This document shows positions 57,848 through 64,000 of a stretch of DNA of 64,000 nt, piece by piece. The stretch's first letter is position 1. Each line of letters opens with the position of its first letter. Source of the DNA: an uncultured Subdoligranulum sp. (GTDB lineage: Bacteria > Bacillota > Clostridia > Oscillospirales > Ruminococcaceae); assembly GCA_904374465.1 (NCBI GenBank), contig CAJFFY010000004.1:1-64000 (forward strand), written 5' to 3'. The translations under genes were made by a program, and so were the position numbers. Below the pieces are notes generated by a model, which was not told the origin of the DNA, did not search any database, and saw only the letters and a list, made by a program, of their open reading frames with translations.

Positions 57848-59172
57848 TGAAACAGGACCGTACCCTGCGCACCCTGCGCGCCCTGATGCTGGGCATCAAC
57901 CTGGCGCTGGTGCTCTACTATTCCCTGCTGCGCGGCCTGACCACGCTGCGCCTGGCCCGGGGCTTTGCGGCCCGGGATTTTCTGGCGCTGGCTTCGCTGG
58001 TACCGGCCCCGCCCTGGCAGATGACCCTGCTGAGCCTGGGCCTGTTTGTACCGCTGGCGGCCCTGATCCTGGGCAAGGGACGGCTGGCGCCCCAGCGCCC
58101 CCTGACCCGCGCGGCACTGTTTGCCGCCGAAATCCTGCTGGCCACCCTGGAGGCCGCCAGCCTGGACTTTTATTACCGGGGCTTTTTCCTGATGGTGTTG
58201 GCCGACCTGGTCTACACCGTGCAGGACCGCCGGGGCCGGGCGGGCATCATTGCGGTACTCACCGGGTTGTACGCCCTGGCGGACTACGACATTGCCTCGG
58301 TGCTGGTGCCCAGCGTGCCGCTGCGCATCTATCTTTCTTACTACACCGACGCCTTCCGCAGCTGGTTCGGCGGGGTGGAAAGCCTACTGGAATCCCTGCA
58401 TGTGCTGCTCTTTGTGGTGTTCCTGGTGCTGTTGTTCCTGGGCCAGAAGGAGGAAAACACCCGGGTACAGCAGCTCAATGCCCAGCTGCAGGAAAGCTAC
58501 CGCCAGCTGCAGGACTACGCCGACAAGACCGAGCATATGGCCGAACTGCGGGAGCGCAACCGGCTGGCCCGGGAGATTCACGACACCCTGGGCCATACCC
58601 TGACCGGCATCATCATGACCACCGACGCCAGTCTGGTGCTGATGGACGCCGCCCCCGACCAGGCCAAACAGCAGCTGCAACTGGCCAACCAGACCGCCCG
58701 GGAGGGGCTCAACGACGTGCGGCGCTCCATCAATGCCCTGCGGCCCGACGCCCTGGAGCATCGCCGCTTTGCCGAGGCCCTGGAGGATACCATTGAAAAA
58801 TTCTGCCTGACCACCGCCGCCAAGGTGAACTACACCCAGGATGCGGGCGACCTGGACCTGGCCCCCGACGAGGAGGAAGCCGTCTACCGGGTGTTGCAGG
58901 AGAGCCTGACCAATGCGGTACGTCACGGCAAGGCCCGCAACATCGAGGTACGCCTGGCTTACGAGGGGCCGGAGCTGGTCATCACCGTGAAGGACGACGG
59001 TCTGGGCATGGCGGAAGGCCAGCCCGAGGGATTCGGCCTGCGCCATATGCGGGAGCGGCTGGCCCTGCTGCACGGCGATTTGCAGTACGGCAACCGGCCG
59101 CCGCAGGAAGGCCGTGGCTTTGCGCTGACCGCCCGGCTGCGGCCGCGGCAGAAAGGGGAGGAAACAATATGA
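57847..59172 (+). CDS. NarL-type (HisKA_3) sensor histidine kinase
   Basis: The 441-residue kinase has an N-terminal region with about six helices (10-205) and a coiled coil (about 210-240). HisKA_3 carries the phospho-His in RLAREIHDTLGHTLTGI, and HATPase shows ESLTNAVRHGKA and DDGLGMAEGQPEGFGLRHM. It couples to the NarL-type regulator whose ATG overlaps its stop. The membrane domain with little external loop fits sensing through a partner protein such as the preceding binding protein. Confidence 0.9.
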   Translation: MKQDRTLRTLRALMLGINLALVLYYSLLRGLTTLRLARGFAARDFLALASLVPAPPWQMTLLSLGLFVPLAALILGKGRLAPQRPLTRAALFAAEILLATLEAASLDFYYRGFFLMVLADLVYTVQDRRGRAGIIAVLTGLYALADYDIASVLVPSVPLRIYLSYYTDAFRSWFGGVESLLESLHVLLFVVFLVLLFLGQKEENTRVQQLNAQLQESYRQLQDYADKTEHMAELRERNRLAREIHDTLGHTLTGIIMTTDASLVLMDAAPDQAKQQLQLANQTAREGLNDVRRSINALRPDALEHRRFAEALEDTIEKFCLTTAAKVNYTQDAGDLDLAPDEEEAVYRVLQESLTNAVRHGKARNIEVRLAYEGPELVITVKDDGLGMAEGQPEGFGLRHMRERLALLHGDLQYGNRPPQEGRGFALTARLRPRQKGEETI

Positions 59173-59837
59173 TTCGCGTGGTAATTGCGGACGACCAGGA
59201 GCTGTTCTGCCAGAGCCTGAAGATTGTGCTGAACGTCAACCCCGACATGGAGGTGGTGGACACCGTCAGCGATGGCGGTGCAGCGGTGGAAAGCGTGGCC
59301 AAATACCGCCCCGACGTGGTGCTGATGGACATCCGCATGCCGGTGATGGACGGCGTGGAGGCCACCCGCACCATCAAGGAGAAATACCCCGCCACCAAGG
59401 TGATTCTGCTGACCACCTTTGCGGACGATGAATACGTCTTCGGCGCGCTGAAAAACGGCGCCAGCGGCTACCTGCTCAAAGGTACCGGCGTCACCGAGCT
59501 GGCCGAGGCCATCCGGGTGGCCCACAACGGCGGCGCCATGGTGAATCCCAACATTGCCAGCAAGATGATCCAGCTGTTTTCCAGCATGGCCCACGGCGAA
59601 GCGGGCATGCCGGTGGAGGATGAGCGCGCCGCCAGCCTGACCAAGGGCGAACTGCCGGTGGTGCAGTCGGTGGGACGGGGCCTGTCCAACAAGGAGATTG
59701 CCGCCGAGCTCTGCCTGTCGGAGGGCACGGTGCGCAACATCATCAGCACCGTACTGGGCAAGCTGGGGCTGCGGGACCGCACCCAGCTGGCCATCTGGGC
59801 GGTGGAAACCGGCCTGCGGCGCCGGGATCTGCCGTGA
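59169..59837 (+). CDS. NarL/LuxR-family response regulator
   Basis: The 222-residue regulator has a receiver (IADDQELFCQSLK, phospho-Asp in VVLMDIRMPVMDG, Lys in GYLLKGTG) and a LuxR helix-turn-helix (GLSNKEIAAELCLSEGTVRNIISTVL). It probably controls the PTS operon 1.5 kb downstream, whose leader is rich in palindromes. Its stop overlaps the GTG start of the second binding protein. Confidence 0.92.
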   Translation: MIRVVIADDQELFCQSLKIVLNVNPDMEVVDTVSDGGAAVESVAKYRPDVVLMDIRMPVMDGVEATRTIKEKYPATKVILLTTFADDEYVFGALKNGASGYLLKGTGVTELAEAIRVAHNGGAMVNPNIASKMIQLFSSMAHGEAGMPVEDERAASLTKGELPVVQSVGRGLSNKEIAAELCLSEGTVRNIISTVLGKLGLRDRTQLAIWAVETGLRRRDLP

Positions 59838-61138
59838 AGCGGCGCACCGCAGCCCTGTGGGGCGGCGCAGCGGTGCTGGTGACGGCCGCCGCCATCTGGC
59901 TGTGGCCCCGGGGCAACACCGTTTTGCACCTGGGTGTGTTTGCCGGCAGCTATTGGGGTACCCCCAACGGCAGCAGCTACCAGGTGCTGGACGACGCCAT
60001 TGCCCGCTTTGAGGAAGCCCACCCCGGCGTGACGGTGGAATACGAGAGCGGCATTCCGGTGGACGAGTACAGCGAATGGCTGGCCGGTCACCTGCTGGTG
60101 GGGCAGGAACCCGACGTCTTTTTTGTGCTGCCCGAGGATTTCGGCCTGCTGGCCGAGACCGGCGCCCTGGCCCCCCTGGATTCCCTGCTGGACAGCGCCG
60201 ACGGCCCCGACCGCAGCCTGTACTACGACGCCTGCCTGCAGGCCGGCCAGTACAACGGCAGCCAGCTGGCCCTGCCCTACGAGAGCGCCGCCACCGTCAT
60301 GTTCGTCAACCGCACCCTGTTGGAGGCCTACGACATCCCCATGCCGGAAAACGACTGGACCTGGCAGGACCTGTACGCCATCTGCCAGACCATTGCCGCC
60401 GCCCAGCCGGACAGTGCCAACCGGGACTACGGCCTGTACGGCTACACCTGGCAGAACGCCCTGTACGCCAACGGCAGCACGCTGTTTTCGGCGGACGGGC
60501 GGCAGTGCTATCTGGCTTCCGATTCGGTGCAGGCGGCCATCCAGTTCACCCAGCAGCTGGCAGATCTGGACAACGGCTACACCGTCACCGCTCAGGACTT
60601 TGACACCGGGCACGTGGCCTTCCGTCCCTTCCTGTTCAGCGAGTACCGGGCCTACCAGCCCTACCCCTGGCGGGTAAAGAAATACTCCAGCTTTGTGTGG
60701 GACTGCCTGCGGATGCCTGCCGGGCCCGACGGCGACAACACCAGCGAGCTGCACACCGTGCAGGTGGGCATCAGCGCCCGCAGCCGCCACCGGGACCTGG
60801 CCCGGGCGCTGTTGTGTGCTCTGTGTGCCGACACCACCACCCAGAGCGAGCTGTTCCTGCAATCCCAGGGCATCTCCCCCCTGCGCAGCGTCACCGAGGA
60901 TACCGCCCTGCTGGATCGCATTTTTGACGAGACCCAGGGCACCAGCACCTTCAACAGCGCCACCATCGGCGAGATCATGCGCACGGCGGCCGCCGTGCCC
61001 CAGTTTGCCGCCCGGGAGCAGGCCCTGGCCATGGCGGACACCGCCGTGGCCAACGCCCTGGCCAACAATCAGTCGCTGGTCACCGCCCTGCCCACCGCCC
61101 AACGGGAAATTGACCTGTACCTGCAGAATACCGGCTGA
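59834..61138 (+). CDS. Second extracytoplasmic solute-binding protein (family 1-like), membrane anchored
   Basis: The 434-residue protein has an N-terminal helix (about 8-24) without a lipobox Cys. A family-1 sugar-binding fold follows (LGVFAGSYWGTPNGSSYQVLDD, FEEAHPGVTVEYESG, EPDVFFVLPEDFG, LPYESAATVMFVNRTLLE). The start is a GTG overlapping the response-regulator stop. As with the first binding protein, no ABC permease or ATPase is present. The two proteins belong to different binding-protein families, so they may sense different sugars or different states for the same kinase. A strong terminator follows. Confidence 0.85.
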   Translation: MKRRTAALWGGAAVLVTAAAIWLWPRGNTVLHLGVFAGSYWGTPNGSSYQVLDDAIARFEEAHPGVTVEYESGIPVDEYSEWLAGHLLVGQEPDVFFVLPEDFGLLAETGALAPLDSLLDSADGPDRSLYYDACLQAGQYNGSQLALPYESAATVMFVNRTLLEAYDIPMPENDWTWQDLYAICQTIAAAQPDSANRDYGLYGYTWQNALYANGSTLFSADGRQCYLASDSVQAAIQFTQQLADLDNGYTVTAQDFDTGHVAFRPFLFSEYRAYQPYPWRVKKYSSFVWDCLRMPAGPDGDNTSELHTVQVGISARSRHRDLARALLCALCADTTTQSELFLQSQGISPLRSVTEDTALLDRIFDETQGTSTFNSATIGEIMRTAAAVPQFAAREQALAMADTAVANALANNQSLVTALPTAQREIDLYLQNTG

Positions 61139-61155
61139 ATTTCCCTGTTTTTCCG

Positions 61156-61210
61156 AGCCCCCGGCTCCTTTTGTGCATCCCACAAAAGGAACCGAGGGCT
61201 TTCTTTTTTT
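61156..61210 (+). terminator. Terminator of the sensor operon
   Basis: A long stem with TCCTTTTGTG and CACAAAAGGA plus outer AGCCCCCGG/CCGAGGGCT pairs is followed by TTCTTTTTTT. Confidence 0.9.
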
Positions 61211-61220
61211 GCCGCAAGCC

Positions 61221-61237
61221 TTGTGCACAGTGCACAA
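61221..61237 (+). promoter_or_regulatory. 17-bp palindrome TTGTGCAC-A-GTGCACAA upstream of PTS
   Basis: Two perfect 8-base arms around one central base lie about 190 bases upstream of the PTS IIA gene. It is a candidate site for the adjacent NarL-type or another regulator. Confidence 0.6.
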
Positions 61238-61295
61238 AACCAATCTCTCAAAAACGTTGAATCCGGCAGATTCACGAGAAAAACCGCCAAAAATG

Positions 61296-61307
61296 TGACA
61301 ATTGTCA
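61296..61307 (+). promoter_or_regulatory. 12-bp palindrome TGACAATTGTCA upstream of PTS
   Basis: A perfect dyad lies about 60 bases upstream of the likely -10 element TACAAT (61355-61360). No good -35 hexamer stands at 17 bases, which suggests an activated promoter. Confidence 0.5.
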
Positions 61308-61413
61308 TCCCGAAGTCATGACAAACTTCAGATGTGCATTCCAGCGCATTTTTCTACAATAAAGACAACAAGAGAAGCCCACCGCAGGGCGACGCAGAAG
61401 GAGAGATGATAGT

Positions 61414-61839
61414 ATGCGGTATCTTTTGCTGGTGGCCCACGGGGAGTTTGCCCCCGGCCTGCACAGCGCGCTCAACATGCTGGAAGGGGAGCGCGATGAT
61501 GTGTTGGATGTTCCCTTCCACGACGGGATGACCCAGGATGCCTTCAAGGCTCAGATCCGGGAGGTCATCGCCCCCATCACGGCCCAGGATGAGGTGCTGG
61601 TGCTGGCCGACCTGATGGGCGGCTCGCCGCTGACCGGCCTGATGGAGCAGCTGGACGCCCACTGCGGCCTGACCAACGTGCGGGCCGTGGGCGGCATGAA
61701 CCTGCCCATGGCCATCTCGGCCTGCGAAGCCGAGGACATGGGCCTGGACGAGGCCGTTGCCTCCATCCAGAGCGAGGCGGCCGAACAGATCCGTCCCTTT
61801 GCCACTGCGTCGGAGGAGGACTCCGACGACGACATCTGA
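61414..61839 (+). CDS. PTS mannose-family EIIA component
   Basis: The 141-residue EIIA has the phospho-acceptor His in LLVAHGEFAPGL (His9) and the family blocks LVLADLMGGSPLTGLM and VGGMNLPMAI. The tail is very acidic (EEDSDDDI). It passes phosphate from HPr to EIIB. AGAAGGAGAG lies upstream of the ATG. It is the first gene of a IIA-IIB-IIC-IID operon. Confidence 0.93.
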   Translation: MRYLLLVAHGEFAPGLHSALNMLEGERDDVLDVPFHDGMTQDAFKAQIREVIAPITAQDEVLVLADLMGGSPLTGLMEQLDAHCGLTNVRAVGGMNLPMAISACEAEDMGLDEAVASIQSEAAEQIRPFATASEEDSDDDI

Positions 61840-61865
61840 TGACTTTTTAAGAAGGAGGAACCCCC

Positions 61866-62357
61866 ATGATCAGCTTTATCCGTATTGATGACCGTATGAT
61901 TCACGGCCAGACCTGCACCCGCTGGGCGCTGGAATATCCCTGCACCGGCCTGATCGCCGTCAACGACGCGGCGGCCAACAACTCCATCCTGTCGGCGGCG
62001 TACAAGAATGCCTGCGACAAGAAGACCTTTGTCTGGACGCTGGACGCCTGGCAGAAAAAGAAGGAAAAGGTGCTGGCCAGCAAGGACCAGTACTTCCTGA
62101 TCACCAAGAACCCCGTGGACATGGCCAAGGTGCTGCTGGACCAGCCCTTTGACCCGGGCATCCACACCATCATCGTGGGGCCCTGCAACGATCGTCCCGG
62201 AGCCATCAAGCTGGGCAACAACCAGAGCGTCACACCGGAGGAGGCCGCAGCCTTTGAAAAGCTGATGGCCGCCGGCTACGAGATTGAGTTTGCCCTCATC
62301 AAGGAAGCGGCCATTGGCAACTGGAAGAAATTCCGCGGCCAGTTCGGCTACAAATAA
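61866..62357 (+). CDS. PTS mannose-family EIIB component
   Basis: The 163-residue EIIB has the typical N terminus ISFIRIDDRMIHGQTCTRW with the phospho-acceptor His14, and ends with EFALIKEAAIGNWKKF. It phosphorylates the incoming sugar. AAGGAGGA lies upstream of the ATG. Confidence 0.95.
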   Translation: MISFIRIDDRMIHGQTCTRWALEYPCTGLIAVNDAAANNSILSAAYKNACDKKTFVWTLDAWQKKKEKVLASKDQYFLITKNPVDMAKVLLDQPFDPGIHTIIVGPCNDRPGAIKLGNNQSVTPEEAAAFEKLMAAGYEIEFALIKEAAIGNWKKFRGQFGYK

Positions 62358-62379
62358 TCACGCTTGAGGAGGAATTTTC

Positions 62380-63225
62380 ATGACGATCAATGTATTTCAG
62401 GCGGCATTGCTGGGCCTGTGCGCCTGCTTGTCGTCCATGCCGGGTATGGGCGGCACCACATTCGGCAACTACACCCTGGGCCGCCCGCTGGTGGCTGGCC
62501 TGGTGGTTGGCCTGATCCTGGGCAATGTGCCCATGGGCATCTTCCTGGGTGCGGCGGTGCAGCTGGTCTACATCGCGCTGGTCACCCCCGGCGGCACCGT
62601 TTCGGCGGACGTGCGCGCCATCTCCTACATCGGCATTCCTTTGGCGATGCTCTACGTCAGCGCGGCCGGGCTTGACCCCGCCACCTCCGCTGCCCAGGAC
62701 ATGGCCGTGACCCTGGCCTCCACCGTGGGCACCCTGGGCACCGTGCTGTTCTACGGCACCGCCACCGTCAACCTGGTGTGGCAGCACATCGGCTGGCGCA
62801 ACGTGGAGAAGGGCAACCTGAAGAGCCTGTACCTGGTGGACATCGGCCTGCCCTGGATCTCCCACATTCTGTGCTCCTTCATCCCCACCTTCATCATCTG
62901 CTACTTCGGCTCCAACATGGTTGAGCTGATCCAGAGCTACCTGCCCATGGACGGCATCATCATGAAGACGCTGTTCACCGTCGGTTCGCTGCTGCCGGCC
63001 GTCGGTGTTGCCATCCTGCTCAAGCAGGTGGTCACCAGCCCCAAGGATTTCCTGACCTTCTTCTTTGGCTTTACCCTGTGCGGCTGCATGGGTCTGAACC
63101 TGATCGGCTGTGCCATCGTGGCCGGCTTCTTTGCCCTGATCAAGTACCAGATCAGCTGCGCGGCCATGCGTCCGGCTGCGGCCGGCGCCGCCTCCGGGGA
63201 CGATGATGACGAGGAGGATATCTGA
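62380..63225 (+). CDS. PTS mannose-family EIIC component
   Basis: The 281-residue membrane protein has eight or so hydrophobic segments and the family block NYTLGRPLVAGLVVGLILGNVPMGIFLGA. The C terminus is acidic (DDDDEEDI), like that of EIIA. It forms the membrane channel together with EIID. TGAGGAGG lies upstream. Confidence 0.93.
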   Translation: MTINVFQAALLGLCACLSSMPGMGGTTFGNYTLGRPLVAGLVVGLILGNVPMGIFLGAAVQLVYIALVTPGGTVSADVRAISYIGIPLAMLYVSAAGLDPATSAAQDMAVTLASTVGTLGTVLFYGTATVNLVWQHIGWRNVEKGNLKSLYLVDIGLPWISHILCSFIPTFIICYFGSNMVELIQSYLPMDGIIMKTLFTVGSLLPAVGVAILLKQVVTSPKDFLTFFFGFTLCGCMGLNLIGCAIVAGFFALIKYQISCAAMRPAAAGAASGDDDDEEDI

Positions 63226-63227
63226 CG

Positions 63228-64000
63228 ATGAAAAAACTTTCCAAAAAGGCTTTGAACAAGTCCTTCCTGAACTGGTTCTACGGCCATCTGACCTGCTTCT
63301 CTCAGGAACATATGCAGACCTTCGGTTACATGCTGGCCATGCTGCCCATCCTGCAGGATCTGTATGACACCAACGAAGAACAGACCGAAAAAATGCAGAC
63401 CTACACGGCCTTCTTCAACACCGAACCCCAGGTCGGCTCGGTGGTCGTGGGCATCACCGCCGGCATGGAGGAAGCCCGCGCCAACGGCGAACCGGTGGAC
63501 GGTGAGACCATCAACGGCATCCGCGCCGGTCTGATGGGCCCCCTGGCCGGTATCGGCGACTCGCTGGTGGTCGGCACCGTCATCCCCATCCTGCTGGGCA
63601 TCGCCCTGAGCCTGTCGGGCGGCGGTTCTCCCCTGGGCGCCATCTTCTACATCCTGGTGTGGAACATCGGCATGTTCCTCATCATGCGGATGCTCTACTT
63701 CAAGGGCTATGAGATGGGCGGCAAGGCCGTGGAGTTCCTGGTGGGCGAAAAAGCCAACGCCATCCGCGAAGCCATCGTCATGATCGGTACCATGGTCATC
63801 GGCGGCGTCACTGCCAGCTGGGTATCCATCACCACCGCCTTCAAGATGATCGGCAGCAACGGCGAGGTCATCGTCGACCTGCAGAGCACCCTTGATACCG
63901 TCTACCCCCACATTCTTTCCGCGCTCTTTGTGCTGCTGTGCTGGTGGCTCATGAGCAAGAAGAAGATGAGCCCCATCGTGGTCATGCTGCTGTTGGTGGT
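63228..64000 (+). CDS. PTS mannose-family EIID component, 3' end outside window
   Basis: The visible 257 codons begin two bases after the EIIC stop with KKLSKKALNKSFLNWFYGH. They contain the EIID hallmark NGIRAGLMGPLAGIGDSLVVG at about residues 95-115 and a series of membrane helices. The frame is open to the window edge. EIID is about 270-300 residues, so only the end is missing. Confidence 0.93.
   Translation, partial: MKKLSKKALNKSFLNWFYGHLTCFSQEHMQTFGYMLAMLPILQDLYDTNEEQTEKMQTYTAFFNTEPQVGSVVVGITAGMEEARANGEPVDGETINGIRAGLMGPLAGIGDSLVVGTVIPILLGIALSLSGGGSPLGAIFYILVWNIGMFLIMRMLYFKGYEMGGKAVEFLVGEKANAIREAIVMIGTMVIGGVTASWVSITTAFKMIGSNGEVIVDLQSTLDTVYPHILSALFVLLCWWLMSKKKMSPIVVMLLLV

Noticed and set aside
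61211..61413. Sigma-54 promoter for the mannose-family PTS operon, as in Listeria-type systems
   Set aside because: I could not find a GG-N10-GC -24/-12 element, and no sigma-54 activator gene is next to it.
1..64000. CRISPR arrays, tRNA and rRNA genes, prophage or plasmid functions
   Set aside because: No regularly spaced repeats, tRNA-like cloverleaf sequences, rRNA segments, integrases, capsid or replication genes were seen in any gap.

Overview
The window looks like a chromosomal piece of a GC-rich, anaerobic, gut-type Clostridia in the Oscillospiraceae/Ruminococcaceae (Faecalibacterium, Gemmiger or Subdoligranulum-like). This placement is an inference. It rests on strong Shine-Dalgarno sites, TTGACA-N17-TATAAT promoters, TPP, NiCo and T-box RNA switches, a YesMN-controlled carbohydrate locus, an EFR1-type ferredoxin, Hcp, a giant 2-hydroxyacyl-CoA dehydratase activase and a mannose-family PTS. 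I saw no rRNA, tRNA, CRISPR array or prophage. The only mobile element is an IS110-family transposase cut by the left edge.

Layout. 1-1.2 kb: IS110 transposase. 1.2-5.8 kb (minus): an overlapping operon for a candidate b-type cytochrome, a CydDC-like ABC pair, a YgbA-like protein and a YbaN/DUF454 protein, behind a promoter followed by two TTAG-N6-CTAA dyads. 5.85-10.56 kb (plus): TPP-riboswitch operon thiW-thiM-thiE-thiD-thiC. It covers thiazole salvage and HMP-P synthesis, with no thiazole synthesis genes. 10.6-15.7 kb: a zinc-ribbon membrane protein, then a self-regulated marR with a heterodimeric ABC exporter. 15.7-16.6 kb: a NiCo riboswitch in front of a broken cation diffusion facilitator. 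16.6-21.2 kb: iron alcohol dehydrogenase, EFR1 ferredoxin, YeiH/LysR pair, glutaredoxin-like protein. 21.3-23.1 kb: a T-box (probably tRNA-Trp) before a TrpB2-type gene. 23.2-24.1 kb: remnants of a divergent marR/MFS pair fused by a deletion.

24.2-39.6 kb is a Gram-positive polysaccharide-utilisation-like locus. The minus arm holds a YesM/YesN two-component system, a sugar ABC importer without ATPase, a CE2 esterase, a NIF3-like protein and a permuted GH3. The divergent plus arm holds a ChbG deacetylase, a metallo-hydrolase, two alpha/beta esterases and a DUF3237 protein. The content suggests acetylated plant oligosaccharides. 39.7-47.5 kb: DUF1275, small membrane proteins, an OmpR/HK system, a GH2 beta-galactosidase-like pseudogene, an AraC regulator and a DUF308 protein. 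47.5-56.7 kb: the 1475-residue activase with a divergent LysR, a CNNM/CorC-type protein behind an attenuator with an acidic/proline leader ORF, then hcp and a cupin. 56.9-64 kb: a sensor operon (membrane-anchored binding protein, kinase, NarL regulator, second binding protein) followed by a mannose-family PTS operon running off the right edge.

The most interesting items are the Mg-sensing-like leader peptide and terminator upstream of the CNNM gene, the NiCo riboswitch on a doubly damaged transporter, the two-binding-protein sensor operon next to the PTS, and the paired operators upstream of the cytochrome/ABC operon and of hcp. Three separate loci (16.2, 23.5 and 44.8 kb) each show one clean internal deletion.
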